From Helicobacter sp. MIT 05-5293 (GTDB taxonomy: Bacteria; Campylobacterota; Campylobacteria; Campylobacterales; Helicobacteraceae), in assembly GCF_000765665.2 (NCBI RefSeq), contig NZ_JROZ02000001.1, positions 682,001 through 746,000 on the forward strand: a stretch of DNA of 64,000 nt. The letters run 5' to 3'. This document shows positions 1 to 11,187 of the stretch, in pieces. The notes under the pieces are model-generated. The model was not told the origin of the DNA. It worked only from the letters and a program-made list of their open reading frames with translations, and ran no database searches. Position 1 is the first letter of the stretch, and each line of letters begins with the position of its first letter. The position numbers were made by a program, and so were the translations under genes.

Positions 1-1
1 T

Positions 2-832
2 GCAAAAATCGAAAAAGATTTGGCAGTAGAAATTCAAAAAATCTCTGAAAAGGGTATCACACCCGGACTTGCAGTGATTTTGGTTGGCAATGATCCCGCA
101 AGTTGTGCTTATGTGGGTATGAAGGCAAAGGCTTGCAAACGTGTAGGAATCTATTCAGTAACACATGAAATGCCCTCTACAATCACTCAAGATGAACTTT
201 TATCCGTGATTGATATATTAAATCATAATCCTAATATTGATGGTATATTGGTGCAATTGCCCTTACCTAAGCATATTGATAGTGAAAAGATTCTCGAAGC
301 AATTGATCCTAAAAAAGATGTCGATGGATTCCACCCTTTCAATATCGGGCGTTTGAGCGCGAATCTTGATGCTTTTATCCCTGCTACACCATTGGGTGTG
401 ATGAGACTTCTTAAGGCTTATGAGATTGAAGTAAGCGGTAAAGATGTCGCGATTGTCGGTATGAGTAATATCGTAGGCAAACCTTTGGCAAGTTTGATGC
501 TTAATGCAGGTGCGACCGTGAGTTTGTGCCATATCCTTACGCGTGATGTCGCTGCCTACACGAGAAATGCGGATATTGTGTGTGTGGGAGTGGGCAAAGT
601 CGGACTGATTACTGCTGATATGGTAAAGCAAGGAGCAATTGTTATAGACATTGGAATTAATCGTTTAGATTCTGGAGCAATTGTCGGTGATGTGGATTTT
701 GCTAATGTCGCTCCTAAGACAAGCTATATCACGCCTGTTCCCGGAGGCGTTGGACCAATGACGATTGCTACTCTTTTGCAGAATACACTTAAAGCTGCCA
801 AAAATCGTTCGGATTCACGCAAAGGGATATAA
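2..832 (+). CDS. folD: FolD bifunctional methylenetetrahydrofolate dehydrogenase/cyclohydrolase, 5' end cut by window
   Basis: Interconverts 5,10-methylene-, 5,10-methenyl- and 10-formyl-tetrahydrofolate in cytoplasmic one-carbon metabolism. The frame is open from base 2 and reads [18 protein letters not shown], so the true start lies just outside the window; the TTG at 20 is an internal codon. Visible family signatures are the catalytic-lysine region ([16 protein letters not shown]), the substrate loop [13 protein letters not shown], the DVDGFHP segment, the NAD(P)-binding stretch [17 protein letters not shown] and the C-terminal [18 protein letters not shown]. It ends 9 bases before lepB and is probably co-transcribed with it. 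A folD-lepB pair also occurs in H. pylori as I recall. Identity is essentially certain. Confidence 0.97.
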   Translation, partial: AKIEKDLAVEIQKISEKGITPGLAVILVGNDPASCAYVGMKAKACKRVGIYSVTHEMPSTITQDELLSVIDILNHNPNIDGILVQLPLPKHIDSEKILEAIDPKKDVDGFHPFNIGRLSANLDAFIPATPLGVMRLLKAYEIEVSGKDVAIVGMSNIVGKPLASLMLNAGATVSLCHILTRDVAAYTRNADIVCVGVGKVGLITADMVKQGAIVIDIGINRLDSGAIVGDVDFANVAPKTSYITPVPGGVGPMTIATLLQNTLKAAKNRSDSRKGI

Positions 833-841
833 AGGAATATA

Positions 842-1882
842 ATGTTTAAAAAAATTTTTCAATCAATATGGGCTTTTGTTTCAAGTTGGGTAGGCACGAT
901 TATTATTGTTTTGTTTTTGATTTTTTTCATAATGCAGGCTTTTGTGATTCCTACTCGTTCTATGGTAGGGACACTTTATGAGGGTGATTTTTTGTTTGTC
1001 AAAAAATTCAGTTATGGTATCCCCACACCCGTTATTCCATGGCTTGAATGGAAAATTTTGCCTGATTTTAATGGTGATGGGCATCTTATCACGGGTAAGC
1101 GTCCTAAACGCGGTGATGTCGTTGTATTTGTCCCACCTCATTTAGAAAAAATCTATTATGTCAAACGCACTTTTGCAGTGGGTGGTGATGAGGTGATTTT
1201 TGATGAAAGCGGGTTTTATTTGCGACCTTTTGAGGGAGACGAGTATATCAAAGAGCATTATTCGGGCTATGTCCTTGTGGAAAAGCTTGGCAAACTTTTT
1301 GTAAAAGAGCCTTATATGGGAGAACACCCGGGTATTTTTTATCAAGATATGTATCAAGATATGCGCACAGGTGAGATATATTTAAGTGATGATGAAGGGA
1401 AACTTTACCAAAAAGTATGCGTGTCAAGCAGCCAAGAAGGCAGAAATATTGGCGATGGTGAAGAATATTGTGATTTATGGAAGCGTGAATATACCGATAA
1501 GAATCCTAGCGAGCTTGTTGTCAATCACAATAGTGCTTATAACAGAATGTTGAGTATGAATCCTTTTTCTTTGAGTATGAATAGAATCAGCGATAGTGCG
1601 TCAAAAATCGGCAATATGTTTTATAAAAAGATTGATGATGATGAGTTTTTTATGATTGGGGATAATCGCAATAATAGTCAAGATTCTCGATTTTGGGGCA
1701 GTGTGCCTTATAAAAACATTATCGGCACGCCTTGGTTTATTTATTTTAGTATCAATCAAGCCAATAGTCAGGAATCTCGCGCCGATGAAGATACTTATAA
1801 ACGCTATACGATTCGATGGGAGCGAATGTTTCAATCTGTGGGATCTTTGGAAAAGCATATGCGTGAAGCAATGCCAAAGTAA
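842..1882 (+). CDS. lepB: Signal peptidase I
   Basis: Membrane-anchored serine protease that removes Sec signal peptides on the periplasmic face. A single N-terminal transmembrane segment (about residues 15-33) precedes the catalytic serine in IPTRSMVGTL (Ser40); the general-base lysine lies in YYVKRTFAVGGD (Lys108), and the C-terminal box is FFMIGDNRNNSQDSRFWG. At 346 aa it is longer than minimal signal peptidases because of an insertion between the lysine box and the GDN box, roughly residues 120-265, the usual position of the large periplasmic cap. ATG at 842 has AAAGGA upstream. It sits between folD and rpiB in one closely spaced run. Confidence 0.96.
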   Translation: MFKKIFQSIWAFVSSWVGTIIIVLFLIFFIMQAFVIPTRSMVGTLYEGDFLFVKKFSYGIPTPVIPWLEWKILPDFNGDGHLITGKRPKRGDVVVFVPPHLEKIYYVKRTFAVGGDEVIFDESGFYLRPFEGDEYIKEHYSGYVLVEKLGKLFVKEPYMGEHPGIFYQDMYQDMRTGEIYLSDDEGKLYQKVCVSSSQEGRNIGDGEEYCDLWKREYTDKNPSELVVNHNSAYNRMLSMNPFSLSMNRISDSASKIGNMFYKKIDDDEFFMIGDNRNNSQDSRFWGSVPYKNIIGTPWFIYFSINQANSQESRADEDTYKRYTIRWERMFQSVGSLEKHMREAMPK

Positions 1883-1891
1883 GGGGGTAGA

Positions 1892-2323
1892 ATGGTTTAT
1901 ATCATTGGGACAGATCACGCAGGCGTGAATCTTCGGGATTTTATTAAACAATATTTGCAAAGCAAAGGTTTTGAAGTGATTGACCTTGCTCCAACTGATA
2001 CGCAAAGAGTGGATTATCCAGATTTTGCTCAAAAAGTGTGTGAAAAGATGCGTGAATATGACGATGCGCGAGGGATTCTCGTCTGTGGAAGTGGGATTGG
2101 AATGAGCATTGCTGCTAATCGTTACGAGTATATTCGTGCTGCACTTTGCACCGATGCGTATATGGCGAAAATGGCACGAGCTCATAATGATGCTAATGTG
2201 CTTTGTATGGGCGAACGAATCAGTGGTATAGGCGAAGTCGAATCGATACTTGAAGCATTTATCGATACGCCTTTTGAAGGTGGTAGGCATTTGGCAAGAA
2301 TTTCTAAGCTTAAATCGCATTAG
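1892..2323 (+). CDS. rpiB: Ribose-5-phosphate isomerase B
   Basis: Interconverts ribose-5-phosphate and ribulose-5-phosphate in the non-oxidative pentose phosphate pathway. At 143 aa it has normal RpiB/LacAB length. The N-terminus MVYIIGTDHAGVNLRDFI carries the phosphate/substrate motif, and the catalytic cysteine lies in GILVCGSGIGMSIAANR (Cys65). The start has AAGGGGG upstream, 9 bases after the lepB stop. No RpiA is visible in the window, so whether this is the only isomerase cannot be judged here. Confidence 0.95.
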   Translation: MVYIIGTDHAGVNLRDFIKQYLQSKGFEVIDLAPTDTQRVDYPDFAQKVCEKMREYDDARGILVCGSGIGMSIAANRYEYIRAALCTDAYMAKMARAHNDANVLCMGERISGIGEVESILEAFIDTPFEGGRHLARISKLKSH

Positions 2324-2355
2324 GCGTAAGATCAATTTAATGTAAAGGGGAACAA

Positions 2356-2694
2356 ATGACTTTTATTGCGCAATGGTTTTTCTTGACAGGATTTATTTTA
2401 TTTGTGCTTTATATGATCGTGCGGACATTTTTTTATCGCAGTGTTGCTCAAAAAGAAGAGCGCAATTCTGCCGCGATGAAATTAACCCTTAATGAAGCAG
2501 AGATTCTTATTCGCAAACATCAATTGCAACTTCAAAGGGCTTTGGGAAATATTGATATATTAACCCAAGAAATGAATGCTCTTAAAAATGAAGTAAAAGT
2601 GTTAAAATCAAGAAATTCTCAATACAGAATCGAGACAGACAAATATAAAGCGCGTATTAAAGATTTAGAACAAAAAATCGAGGCATTACTCTAA
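2356..2694 (+). CDS. Small membrane-anchored coiled-coil protein, function unknown
   Basis: Not a family I can name. The 112-aa product has one N-terminal hydrophobic segment (about residues 6-27), followed by a basic stretch and then a long charged helix with heptad-like spacing (about residues 40-111, rich in Leu, Gln, Glu, Lys) that should form a coiled coil in the cytoplasm. The start has AAAGGGG upstream. It sits between rpiB and apt, and I recall a short hypothetical protein at the corresponding place in H. pylori, which suggests an ancestral gene rather than an acquired one. A scaffold or septum-associated role is conceivable, but nothing in the sequence shows it. Confidence 0.85.
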   Translation: MTFIAQWFFLTGFILFVLYMIVRTFFYRSVAQKEERNSAAMKLTLNEAEILIRKHQLQLQRALGNIDILTQEMNALKNEVKVLKSRNSQYRIETDKYKARIKDLEQKIEALL

Positions 2695-2709
2695 AAATAG
2701 GAGCAAAAA

Positions 2710-3249
2710 ATGGATAAATCAAAAATTATAAGTGCAATTCGTGAGATTAATGACTACCCTAAACCGGGTATTGTCTTTTATGATATTACTACCCTTATTG
2801 GCAATGCAGAAGTTTTTTCGGAAGTAATAGAGGCTTTTAAACAACGTTATGAGAATCAAGAGATTGATTTTATCGCGGGGATTGAGGCGCGTGGATTTAT
2901 TTTTGCCTCCGCTTTAGCTTATGCGTTGGGTGTAGGATTTGTGCCTATACGCAAAAAAGGTAAGCTCCCTTATACAACAAAAAGTGAAAAATATAGCCTT
3001 GAGTATGGTTTTGATGAGATTGAGATTCATACTGATGCTTTTGGCGATAAAAAAAATGCAAAAGTCGTTTTGATTGATGATTTGATTGCCACAGGAGGCA
3101 CAGCGGAAGCAAGTATAAAGCTGATTCAGTCAATGGGTGCGCAATGTATAGAAGCGGGTTTTTTAATTCACCTTAAGGGCTTAAATGGAGCAAAAAAACT
3201 TTCTTCTTATACAAAAGTATTCAGTATGCTTGAGCTTGATGGTGAGTAG
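2710..3249 (+). CDS. apt: Adenine phosphoribosyltransferase
   Basis: Purine salvage enzyme converting adenine and PRPP to AMP. The 179-aa length fits the family. Diagnostic features are the N-terminal [18 protein letters not shown], the [26 protein letters not shown] hood and flexible-loop region, and the PRPP-binding motif [16 protein letters not shown]. The start codon follows AGGAGC with normal spacing, and the gene is closely followed by dedA, so it belongs to the same transcription unit. Confidence 0.96.
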   Translation: MDKSKIISAIREINDYPKPGIVFYDITTLIGNAEVFSEVIEAFKQRYENQEIDFIAGIEARGFIFASALAYALGVGFVPIRKKGKLPYTTKSEKYSLEYGFDEIEIHTDAFGDKKNAKVVLIDDLIATGGTAEASIKLIQSMGAQCIEAGFLIHLKGLNGAKKLSSYTKVFSMLELDGE

Positions 3250-3251
3250 TT

Positions 3252-5422
<2,171 letters not shown>

Positions 5423-5423
5423 T

Positions 5424-6524
5424 ATGGGATTATCAATAGGTATCGTAGGTTTGCCAAATGTAGGCAAATCAACGACTTTTAATGCCTTGACTAAAGCGCA
5501 AAATGCGGAAGCTGCAAACTATCCTTTCTGCACGATTGAACCAAACAAAGCAATTGTGCCTGTGCCAGATTCTCGACTCGATGAACTTGCTAAGATTGTG
5601 AATCCCCAAAGGATTCAGCACTCTACCATAGAGTTTGTGGATATTGCCGGGCTTGTGCGCGGTGCAAGTAAAGGTGAAGGGCTTGGGAATCAATTCTTAG
5701 CCAATATTAAAGAATCTGATATGATATTGCATATTGTGCGTTGCTTTGATGATTCTAATATCACACATGTTGAGGGACGCATTGATCCTATTGGTGATAT
5801 TGAGATTATTGAGTTAGAGTTGCTTCTCGCGGATATTGCAAGCCTTAATAAGCGCATTGAGAAACTTCAAAGGGAAAGTAAGGCGCAAAAAGGAGCAAAT
5901 GCCCAGCTTATGGTTGCTCAAGAGCTTCTCGCCCATTTAGAGAGTAATAAACCCGCGCGGAGTTTTGCTAAATGTGATGATGAGAGTTTTATCGCACTCA
6001 ACCAAAGTTTGCGTTTTTTGAGTTATAAATCTGTGATTTATGGTGCGAATGTTGATGAAACAGGTTTAGAATCTGACAATGAATGGGTGCAAAAAGTGCG
6101 TGAATATGCGCAGCAAAATGGTGCGATTGCTATAAAACTTTGTGCAAAGATTGAAGAAGAAATGGTCGGAATGGAGGATAGTGAAAGAAAAGAGTTTTTG
6201 GAATCTCTAGGTGCGCAAGAAAGTGGATTAGAATCTATCATACGCGAGGGTTTTGCAAAACTTGGATTGATTAGTTATTTTACAGCAGGTGTCAAAGAAG
6301 TGCGTGCTTGGACAATACATAAAGGTGATAGCGCACCCAAAGCTGCAGGTGTGATTCACAAAGATTTTGAGAAAGGTTTCATTCGTGCTGAAACAATCGC
6401 ATATACGGATTTCGTCAAATACGGCGGCGAGGCAAAGGCAAAAGAAGCAGGAGCAATGCGCATTGAGGGAAAAGATTATATTGTCCAAGACGGCGATGTG
6501 ATGCACTTTAGATTTAATGTATAA
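5424..6524 (+). CDS. ychF: Ribosome-binding ATPase/GTPase YchF (Obg family)
   Basis: Translation-associated P-loop NTPase. The P-loop is GLPNVGKSTTFNAL, followed by the switch region SKGEGLGNQFLANI and a C-terminal TGS domain (about residues 280-366: FTAGVKEVRAWTIHKG through VQDGDVMHFRFNV). I place the start at ATG 5424, directly after the pepA stop, giving the canonical N-terminus MGLSIGIVGLPN; an upstream in-frame codon at 5400 lies inside pepA and is not needed. It is the last gene of the plus-strand run that starts with folD. Confidence 0.96.
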   Translation: MGLSIGIVGLPNVGKSTTFNALTKAQNAEAANYPFCTIEPNKAIVPVPDSRLDELAKIVNPQRIQHSTIEFVDIAGLVRGASKGEGLGNQFLANIKESDMILHIVRCFDDSNITHVEGRIDPIGDIEIIELELLLADIASLNKRIEKLQRESKAQKGANAQLMVAQELLAHLESNKPARSFAKCDDESFIALNQSLRFLSYKSVIYGANVDETGLESDNEWVQKVREYAQQNGAIAIKLCAKIEEEMVGMEDSERKEFLESLGAQESGLESIIREGFAKLGLISYFTAGVKEVRAWTIHKGDSAPKAAGVIHKDFEKGFIRAETIAYTDFVKYGGEAKAKEAGAMRIEGKDYIVQDGDVMHFRFNV

Positions 6525-6557
6525 TTTTTGCAGTGAGGATTGCCCCACTGCTAGATT

Positions 6558-8094
6558 CTAGAATCGGTATTTTGCTCCCATTGTGAGGAGTTGGAGTTGT
6601 CCCATTCCGTCTTTACTTTGGACAAAACTTTTGGAGTTATCTTTAAGCGCGATATTATACGCGATGCCTACATCACCCTTTCCATTCCATATTTGATACC
6701 TTAGCCCTGCGCCAAAGACATAGGCATTTGCATCGGGGATACCAAATTGCCCTTGTGGAGCGGGAGTTTTATCATAAGCAAAGCTCCCCATAAGTTTGAG
6801 CTTAGGTGAATAATTGAAAGTCAAACCTAGGCGATACGCCATCGCATCTTTCCAGCCATTACCATAAGCGACTGCGCTATAATCCGCTGCCCCAAGCATT
6901 TGGGCAGGGTCAATATAAGAAGCTGTATCTACCCAAGTTGTGCATTTACCAAATAGATAGAGACCACAAACTTTTCCGCTTACATTGTTAGTGAATCTTT
7001 GATTAGAATAAGAGAATTCGAAAATATCCGCACTGCCATAGTAGGTCTTCTCAATCACAAATTCTGTCTGCAAGCGTCCAAAGGATTTCATAAAAGCGAT
7101 ATTAAGGATTGGTGGTAAGTCTGCTGAAAGTGTCAAGTCTGCGTCCATACCGATTGTGCCTGAAGCCATTTGTCCCATATCGACATATGAAGTCGCGCTA
7201 AGAGAGCCCTTCATATCCATATGGATATTAGTGCGGTAGGTTACAGCAATGCGAAAATCACTTTTGGTAAAAGGGCGGATTGTAAGGGCGAAATTATACC
7301 CCAAGCCAGAAGCGGCAGCATTTGAGCTTTGCGTTACTTTAGTCGTGCCTTTGGCATCAACGGTAGCATTTTGACCCATCATTCCCTGTGTAGTTGTATA
7401 AGCAATGGGAACATAAAGGGTATTATTAAATTCTCCTGAAGAATATAATCCTCGAATCCCAACCGCAAAAGAAAAGTGATCACTTAGCTTGAAAGAAACG
7501 ACAGGATTAAGCTCTAGCATCATAATCATCACATCATCAAGGAATCCCCCACCTTCACCGTCCCAATCCATCGCAAGCCCTGATGGTGTCGTAAAGGATA
7601 GCCCAAAATTTGTCTTGATTCCAAAGAGATTGTAAGAACGTGTTTTGTAGAAAATCTTTGGCACGGGTTGCAAGGTTTTATTACCCTTTCCTTCCACTTC
7701 TGCCGCACCACCTCCATAAGAACCTCGAATATCACTACAAGCACTATCCGTCAAAGCACTTCCTGTGCAAGTCAAAGTCATTCCCTTATCGCGTCCTTCT
7801 GTAACGAAATCAAAAGCAGGGATATAAATCATTGTTGCATTAATTTCAAGCTCATGCTTGTTATTATCATCCCAACCCATATTGGCAGGATTGTAGTAAG
7901 TGCTGTCTGCACCATAAGCTCCTGCGATATAGGCAGAGCTTAAAGCCGTGCCATTAAGGCTTTGTTCTGTGAGACGAAAACCCGATGAAAATAAAGATGA
8001 AAAGAGCAGAGAAGAGAAGAAGAAAATGCCCAAAATCAGGCTAGAAAATGAGTGATACCCCCCCCCCCGGCTGCTTTCTCAAACGATGATTCAT
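6558..8094 (-). CDS. FadL/OmpP1-type outer-membrane transporter, phase-variable, OFF (G11) in this sequence
   Basis: Long-chain hydrophobic-substrate outer-membrane barrel. The mature part starts FRLTEQSLNGTALSSAYIAG and contains the FadL-like YNPANM segment; the protein ends in aromatic KYRF, as outer-membrane barrels do. The ATG at 8094-8092, with AAGGAGGAG upstream, is followed by a run of 11 G (plus-strand C at 8058-8068). With 11 G the frame stops after about 17 codons. With 10 G it continues, adding a basic N-region MNHRLRKQ, a glycine stretch and a hydrophobic SLILGIFFFSSLLFSSLF segment: a complete signal peptide joined to the barrel. The TTG at 8033 gives an open frame but lacks the basic region and ribosome site. 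Approximately 510 aa when ON. Confidence 0.88.
8058..8068 (-). repeat. Homopolymeric G11 tract (phase-variation switch)
   Basis: Eleven G residues on the coding (minus) strand lie in codons 9-13 of the FadL-type gene, between the basic N-region and the hydrophobic core of the signal peptide. Length 10 (also 7 or 13) gives an uninterrupted protein; length 11 does not. Confidence 0.92.
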
Positions 8095-8134
8095 TGTCTC
8101 CTCCTTTTTGTATTTATAGTAGAGCCATCGCGGT

Positions 8135-8156
8135 TTTAGTTGTATATACAACTAAA
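8135..8156. promoter_or_regulatory. Perfect 22-bp palindrome upstream of the FadL-type gene
   Basis: TTTAGTTGTAT is followed immediately by its exact reverse complement. It lies 41-62 bases upstream of the minus-strand ATG, with a TATAAA-like -10 between it and the ribosome site. Position and symmetry fit an operator for a dimeric helix-turn-helix regulator; the TTGT-4-ACAA core resembles GntR/FadR- or MarR-type sites, but the regulator is not identified. Confidence 0.6.
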
Positions 8157-8244
8157 CTATAAAATTCTATCAAAGAATATTTAACTTCCCATAAAATCGG
8201 TTTGTTTAAATTTCTTTCAAATGCTTTAAGAACAAGATACTATC

Positions 8245-8258
8245 AAAAAAAAAAAAAA
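8245..8258. repeat. A14 tract in the promoter region of the FadL-type gene
   Basis: Fourteen A on the plus strand (T on the coding strand of the porin), about 150 bases upstream of its start and 90 bases beyond the palindrome. Long A/T runs upstream of Helicobacter outer-membrane genes are known to vary in length and tune transcription. The rest of the 8095-8412 gap holds the palindrome and an inverted repeat at 8333-8347 (AGAATCT/AGATTCT) that may end corA-directed or porin-directed transcription. Confidence 0.6.
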
Positions 8259-8412
8259 CGCAAATTTTGGACTTGAGAATCAAAAAATGTTAAGTGTCTA
8301 AAGTGTCATAAGGTATCAAATCTCTAAAAAGTTAGAATCTTGGTGAGATTCTAGACAAAAGGTCGTGAGGTCGTTAAAAGCGTTGATTGTTGTAAAAGGT
8401 AGGGTGTAGATT

Positions 8413-9372
8413 CTACAACCAACCTTTTTTCTTGAAATATACGATAGGGAAGATTGTGGAAAGAATCATAATCAAAAGCACCACAGGATAGGCGTATTCC
8501 CATTGTAATTCTGGCATATGTTCGAAGTTCATACCATAGATTGTCCCAATAAGTGTAGGAGGCATCATCGCCACGGTTACGACCGTAAAGAGCTTGATCG
8601 TTTTATTTTGTTCGATATTGATTTGATTAGTAAGAATCGTTTGGATATTATCGAGCGCATTCATATTCACGGTGGTAAATTCAACGAGTGAATTGAGGTC
8701 TTTTAAAATGATTGTATTGTTTTTTTTCACATCTGCATCAGCCTTGTTACTTTTTAACACAGCAGTAATAGCGCGCCGTTTATCAAAAAGAGAATCTCGC
8801 ACACTCATATTAAGCTCTTGGAGTGAGGATAGTTCTTCAAGCATATCTTCATAATCAATCACTTGAGAATTAAAGACGCGTTTGCGCAATGCACGAGTGT
8901 TTTTTGCTGCAGTTTCTAGCAAATCCGCATCTTTTTCTACGCGAATCTCAAAAATCTTGCTGATGAGATCAAATCCATCTTCAAAAACCTTTGGAGTAGC
9001 AAGAACGATTTGCTGAATCTCATCAAACACACGAAACTCACTATAACGAATTGTGAAGAGAATATTTTTGCATAATAAAAAGGTGATAGTTTCATTGTGT
9101 AACTCTCCCTCTGAAGAGCGCACAAGAAAGTAAGTATTAATCGTAATGCTGCTACTATCTTCCCAATATCGCGCTGATTGCTCAATCTCTTCTCTTTCTT
9201 CTTTGGTAGGCACATTGAGCGAGTAGGTTTGAGAGATATAATTTACTTCTTCAGCGGAGGGCTGGAACAAGTCAATCCATAAAATTTTCTCTATTTTTTG
9301 GGGGATTGATTGAATATTTTGCAATTTTTCACGCACAATAAGTCCGTCTTGTCTGCTAAATATATTGATCAT
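8413..9372 (-). CDS. corA: CorA-type magnesium/divalent-cation channel
   Basis: Pentameric inner-membrane Mg2+ channel. A large cytoplasmic N-terminal domain is followed by a long helical stalk and two C-terminal transmembrane helices; the first ends in the diagnostic pore motif [10 protein letters not shown], followed by a second hydrophobic helix and the basic tail FKKKGWL. I choose ATG 9372 ([13 protein letters not shown]) because AAGGAGG lies at normal spacing upstream; a further in-frame extension to 9456 has no ribosome site. This gives 319 aa, a normal CorA length. It stands alone, divergent from pgsA. Confidence 0.93.
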   Translation of the reverse strand: MINIFSRQDGLIVREKLQNIQSIPQKIEKILWIDLFQPSAEEVNYISQTYSLNVPTKEEREEIEQSARYWEDSSSITINTYFLVRSSEGELHNETITFLLCKNILFTIRYSEFRVFDEIQQIVLATPKVFEDGFDLISKIFEIRVEKDADLLETAAKNTRALRKRVFNSQVIDYEDMLEELSSLQELNMSVRDSLFDKRRAITAVLKSNKADADVKKNNTIILKDLNSLVEFTTVNMNALDNIQTILTNQINIEQNKTIKLFTVVTVAMMPPTLIGTIYGMNFEHMPELQWEYAYPVVLLIMILSTIFPIVYFKKKGWL

Positions 9373-9518
9373 TGCACAACCTCCTTGCGTTTTAAAATGT
9401 GTAAAAGTGAATGATGAGTCTCGAAATATTTTGTGATTGTAGCAAAAAAGTCGCAAAACTTAGCCTATAATTAAAGATTTCGTTATAGAATTTCTAAAAT
9501 ATTTTCAAAAACAAATAT

Positions 9519-9537
9519 TTTAATGATAATAATTAAA
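9519..9537. promoter_or_regulatory. Fur-box-like dyad between corA and pgsA
   Basis: TTTAAT-7-ATTAAA with the core AATGATAATAATT resembles Fur recognition sequences. It lies in the divergent gap between corA and pgsA. AT-rich dyads arise easily in this genome, so this is only a candidate. Confidence 0.3.
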
Positions 9538-9556
9538 GAATCCATAAGGCAAGGTT

Positions 9557-10102
9557 TTGAAACATTTACCAAACATTCTTAGTATTTCGCGTATTTTTTT
9601 GGCAGTCTTATTACTCTTTGTGGCATTGCATTATGAGGTGATTCTCCCTGCGTATGTTGATCATAGTTGGGTAAATTATCTCACTTGTTTGATTTTTTGT
9701 ATAGCGTCTTTGACGGATTTTTTTGACGGGTATATTGCAAGAGTATATCATTTGGGTTCGCGCTTTGGTGAAGTTTTTGATCCTTTAGCTGACAAAATGT
9801 TGATTCTTTCAGCTTTTATTGCATTGATTGTTTTAGAGAGAGCTTCGCCTTGGGCGGTGTTTTTGATTCTAAGTCGAGAATTTTTTATTACAGGCTTACG
9901 CGTAATGGTTGCAGGAAGCGGCACAAGTGTAGCAGCAAGCAAGACAGGTAAATATAAAACAGGTATGCAGATTGCAGCCATTGCTTTTTTGCTTGCGGAT
10001 TTTTTTCCCGGTGGGACGATTTTGCTTTGGCTTGCAGTGATACTGACATTGTATTCAGGGGCGGATTATACTTTTAAATATTATAAGAGCTTGAATCAAT
10101 GA
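9557..10102 (+). CDS. pgsA: CDP-diacylglycerol--glycerol-3-phosphate 3-phosphatidyltransferase
   Basis: Makes phosphatidylglycerolphosphate, the first committed step to phosphatidylglycerol and cardiolipin, in the inner membrane. The CDP-alcohol phosphatidyltransferase motif is intact: D-2-DG-2-AR-8-G-3-D-3-D, visible as DFFDGYIARV then GEVFDPLADKML. Several transmembrane helices and the usual N-terminus (MKHLPNILSISRI) are present; length 181 aa is normal. The start is TTG at 9557 with AAGG upstream, since no ATG fits. The stop overlaps the rseP start. Confidence 0.93.
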   Translation: MKHLPNILSISRIFLAVLLLFVALHYEVILPAYVDHSWVNYLTCLIFCIASLTDFFDGYIARVYHLGSRFGEVFDPLADKMLILSAFIALIVLERASPWAVFLILSREFFITGLRVMVAGSGTSVAASKTGKYKTGMQIAAIAFLLADFFPGGTILLWLAVILTLYSGADYTFKYYKSLNQ

Positions 10103-11172
10103 TTCTTATCGCACTTCTCGTTTTGTCTTTTCTCGTTTTCTTTCATGAATTAGGGCATTATGTGGTCGCAAGAATGTGTGGAGTGCGTGTGGAAGTCTTT
10201 AGCATCGGTTTTGGTAAAAAACTCATCACTAAACGCATTGGACAAACGCAATACGCCCTTTCATTGATCCCCTTAGGTGGGTATGTCAAGCTCAAAGGGC
10301 AAGACGACACGCAACCCTTAGAATCTTTGAAGCCTTCTTTAGAATCCGATTCTTATCGTTCTAAGACGCCAATGCAGCGCATCGCAATTCTGTTGGCAGG
10401 TCCTGCATTTAATTTGATTTTAGCTTTTATGCTTTATGTGGCAGTAGGGATTGGAGGGAAGCCAAGCTTATTGCCGATAGTGGGAGAGGTCAAGCCCGGA
10501 ATGCCTGCATTTGAAGCGGGTATTAAGCCCAATGATCGCATTGTCTCAATCAATGGAGCAAAGATTCGGACTTGGGAAGAGCTTGATTCAGCAATTGTCA
10601 ATGCCAAAGATACATTGAAGATAGAGATTGAGAGAGACACACAGAATCTTGGAATGCAAAATCTTGAGGTTAGCTTGACGCCTATTATTTCTCAAGCGCA
10701 AAATGTTTTTGGTGAGCCTATTTATCGGAATCTGATTGGTATCACAAGTCAAAGAGCCGTAGGAATTGTGCATTATCAAGGATTGGAAAGTTTGTCATTT
10801 GGTCTTAATGAGACACTTAAGGCAAGCACATTAATCGCACAAGGGATTATCAAGCTTATCAGCGGAGCAGTGCCAAGCAGTGAAGTGGGCGGAGTAGTCA
10901 GCATCGTTTCTATCATTGGTAAGGCTTCACAAGAAGGTTGGGTAAGGTTTTTTATTTTCGTAGCGTTGATTTCTGTGAATCTAGGGATTCTCAATCTTTT
11001 ACCCATACCTGCTTTGGACGGCGGACATATTTTGTTTAATTGCTATGAAATGATTGCTAAAAAGCCACCAAATGAGCAAATTGCGTATTATTTGACATTT
11101 GTAGGTTGGGGCATTTTATTGTTTTTGATGTTACTAGGATTATATAACGATATTGCGCGTATTGCTCAATAG
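10099..11172 (+). CDS. rseP: RseP/site-2 intramembrane zinc metalloprotease
   Basis: Intramembrane M50 protease that cleaves anti-sigma factors or signal-peptide remnants. The zinc motif HELGH is at residues 16-20 in the first transmembrane helix. A PDZ domain follows (about 110-190: VKPGMPAFEAGIKPNDRIVSINGAK), and the second catalytic motif is NLLPIPALDGGHILF near residue 305. It overlaps the pgsA stop by four bases (ATGA), indicating coupling of two envelope genes. The single visible PDZ domain and 357 aa fit shorter RseP homologues. Confidence 0.94.
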   Translation: MILIALLVLSFLVFFHELGHYVVARMCGVRVEVFSIGFGKKLITKRIGQTQYALSLIPLGGYVKLKGQDDTQPLESLKPSLESDSYRSKTPMQRIAILLAGPAFNLILAFMLYVAVGIGGKPSLLPIVGEVKPGMPAFEAGIKPNDRIVSINGAKIRTWEELDSAIVNAKDTLKIEIERDTQNLGMQNLEVSLTPIISQAQNVFGEPIYRNLIGITSQRAVGIVHYQGLESLSFGLNETLKASTLIAQGIIKLISGAVPSSEVGGVVSIVSIIGKASQEGWVRFFIFVALISVNLGILNLLPIPALDGGHILFNCYEMIAKKPPNEQIAYYLTFVGWGILLFLMLLGLYNDIARIAQ

Positions 11173-11187
11173 ATATAAGGAGAAAAA

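Noticed and set aside
6530-6551. Stem GCAGTGAGG/CCCCACTGC as terminator between ychF and the porin
   Set aside because: Good stem but no T run on the relevant side in either direction, so not listed as a terminator.
7529-8033. Alternative start at TTG 8033 for the FadL-type gene
   Set aside because: It lacks a ribosome site and the basic part of the signal peptide; the ATG at 8094 with AAGGAGGAG explains the gene once the G tract is taken as one base too long.
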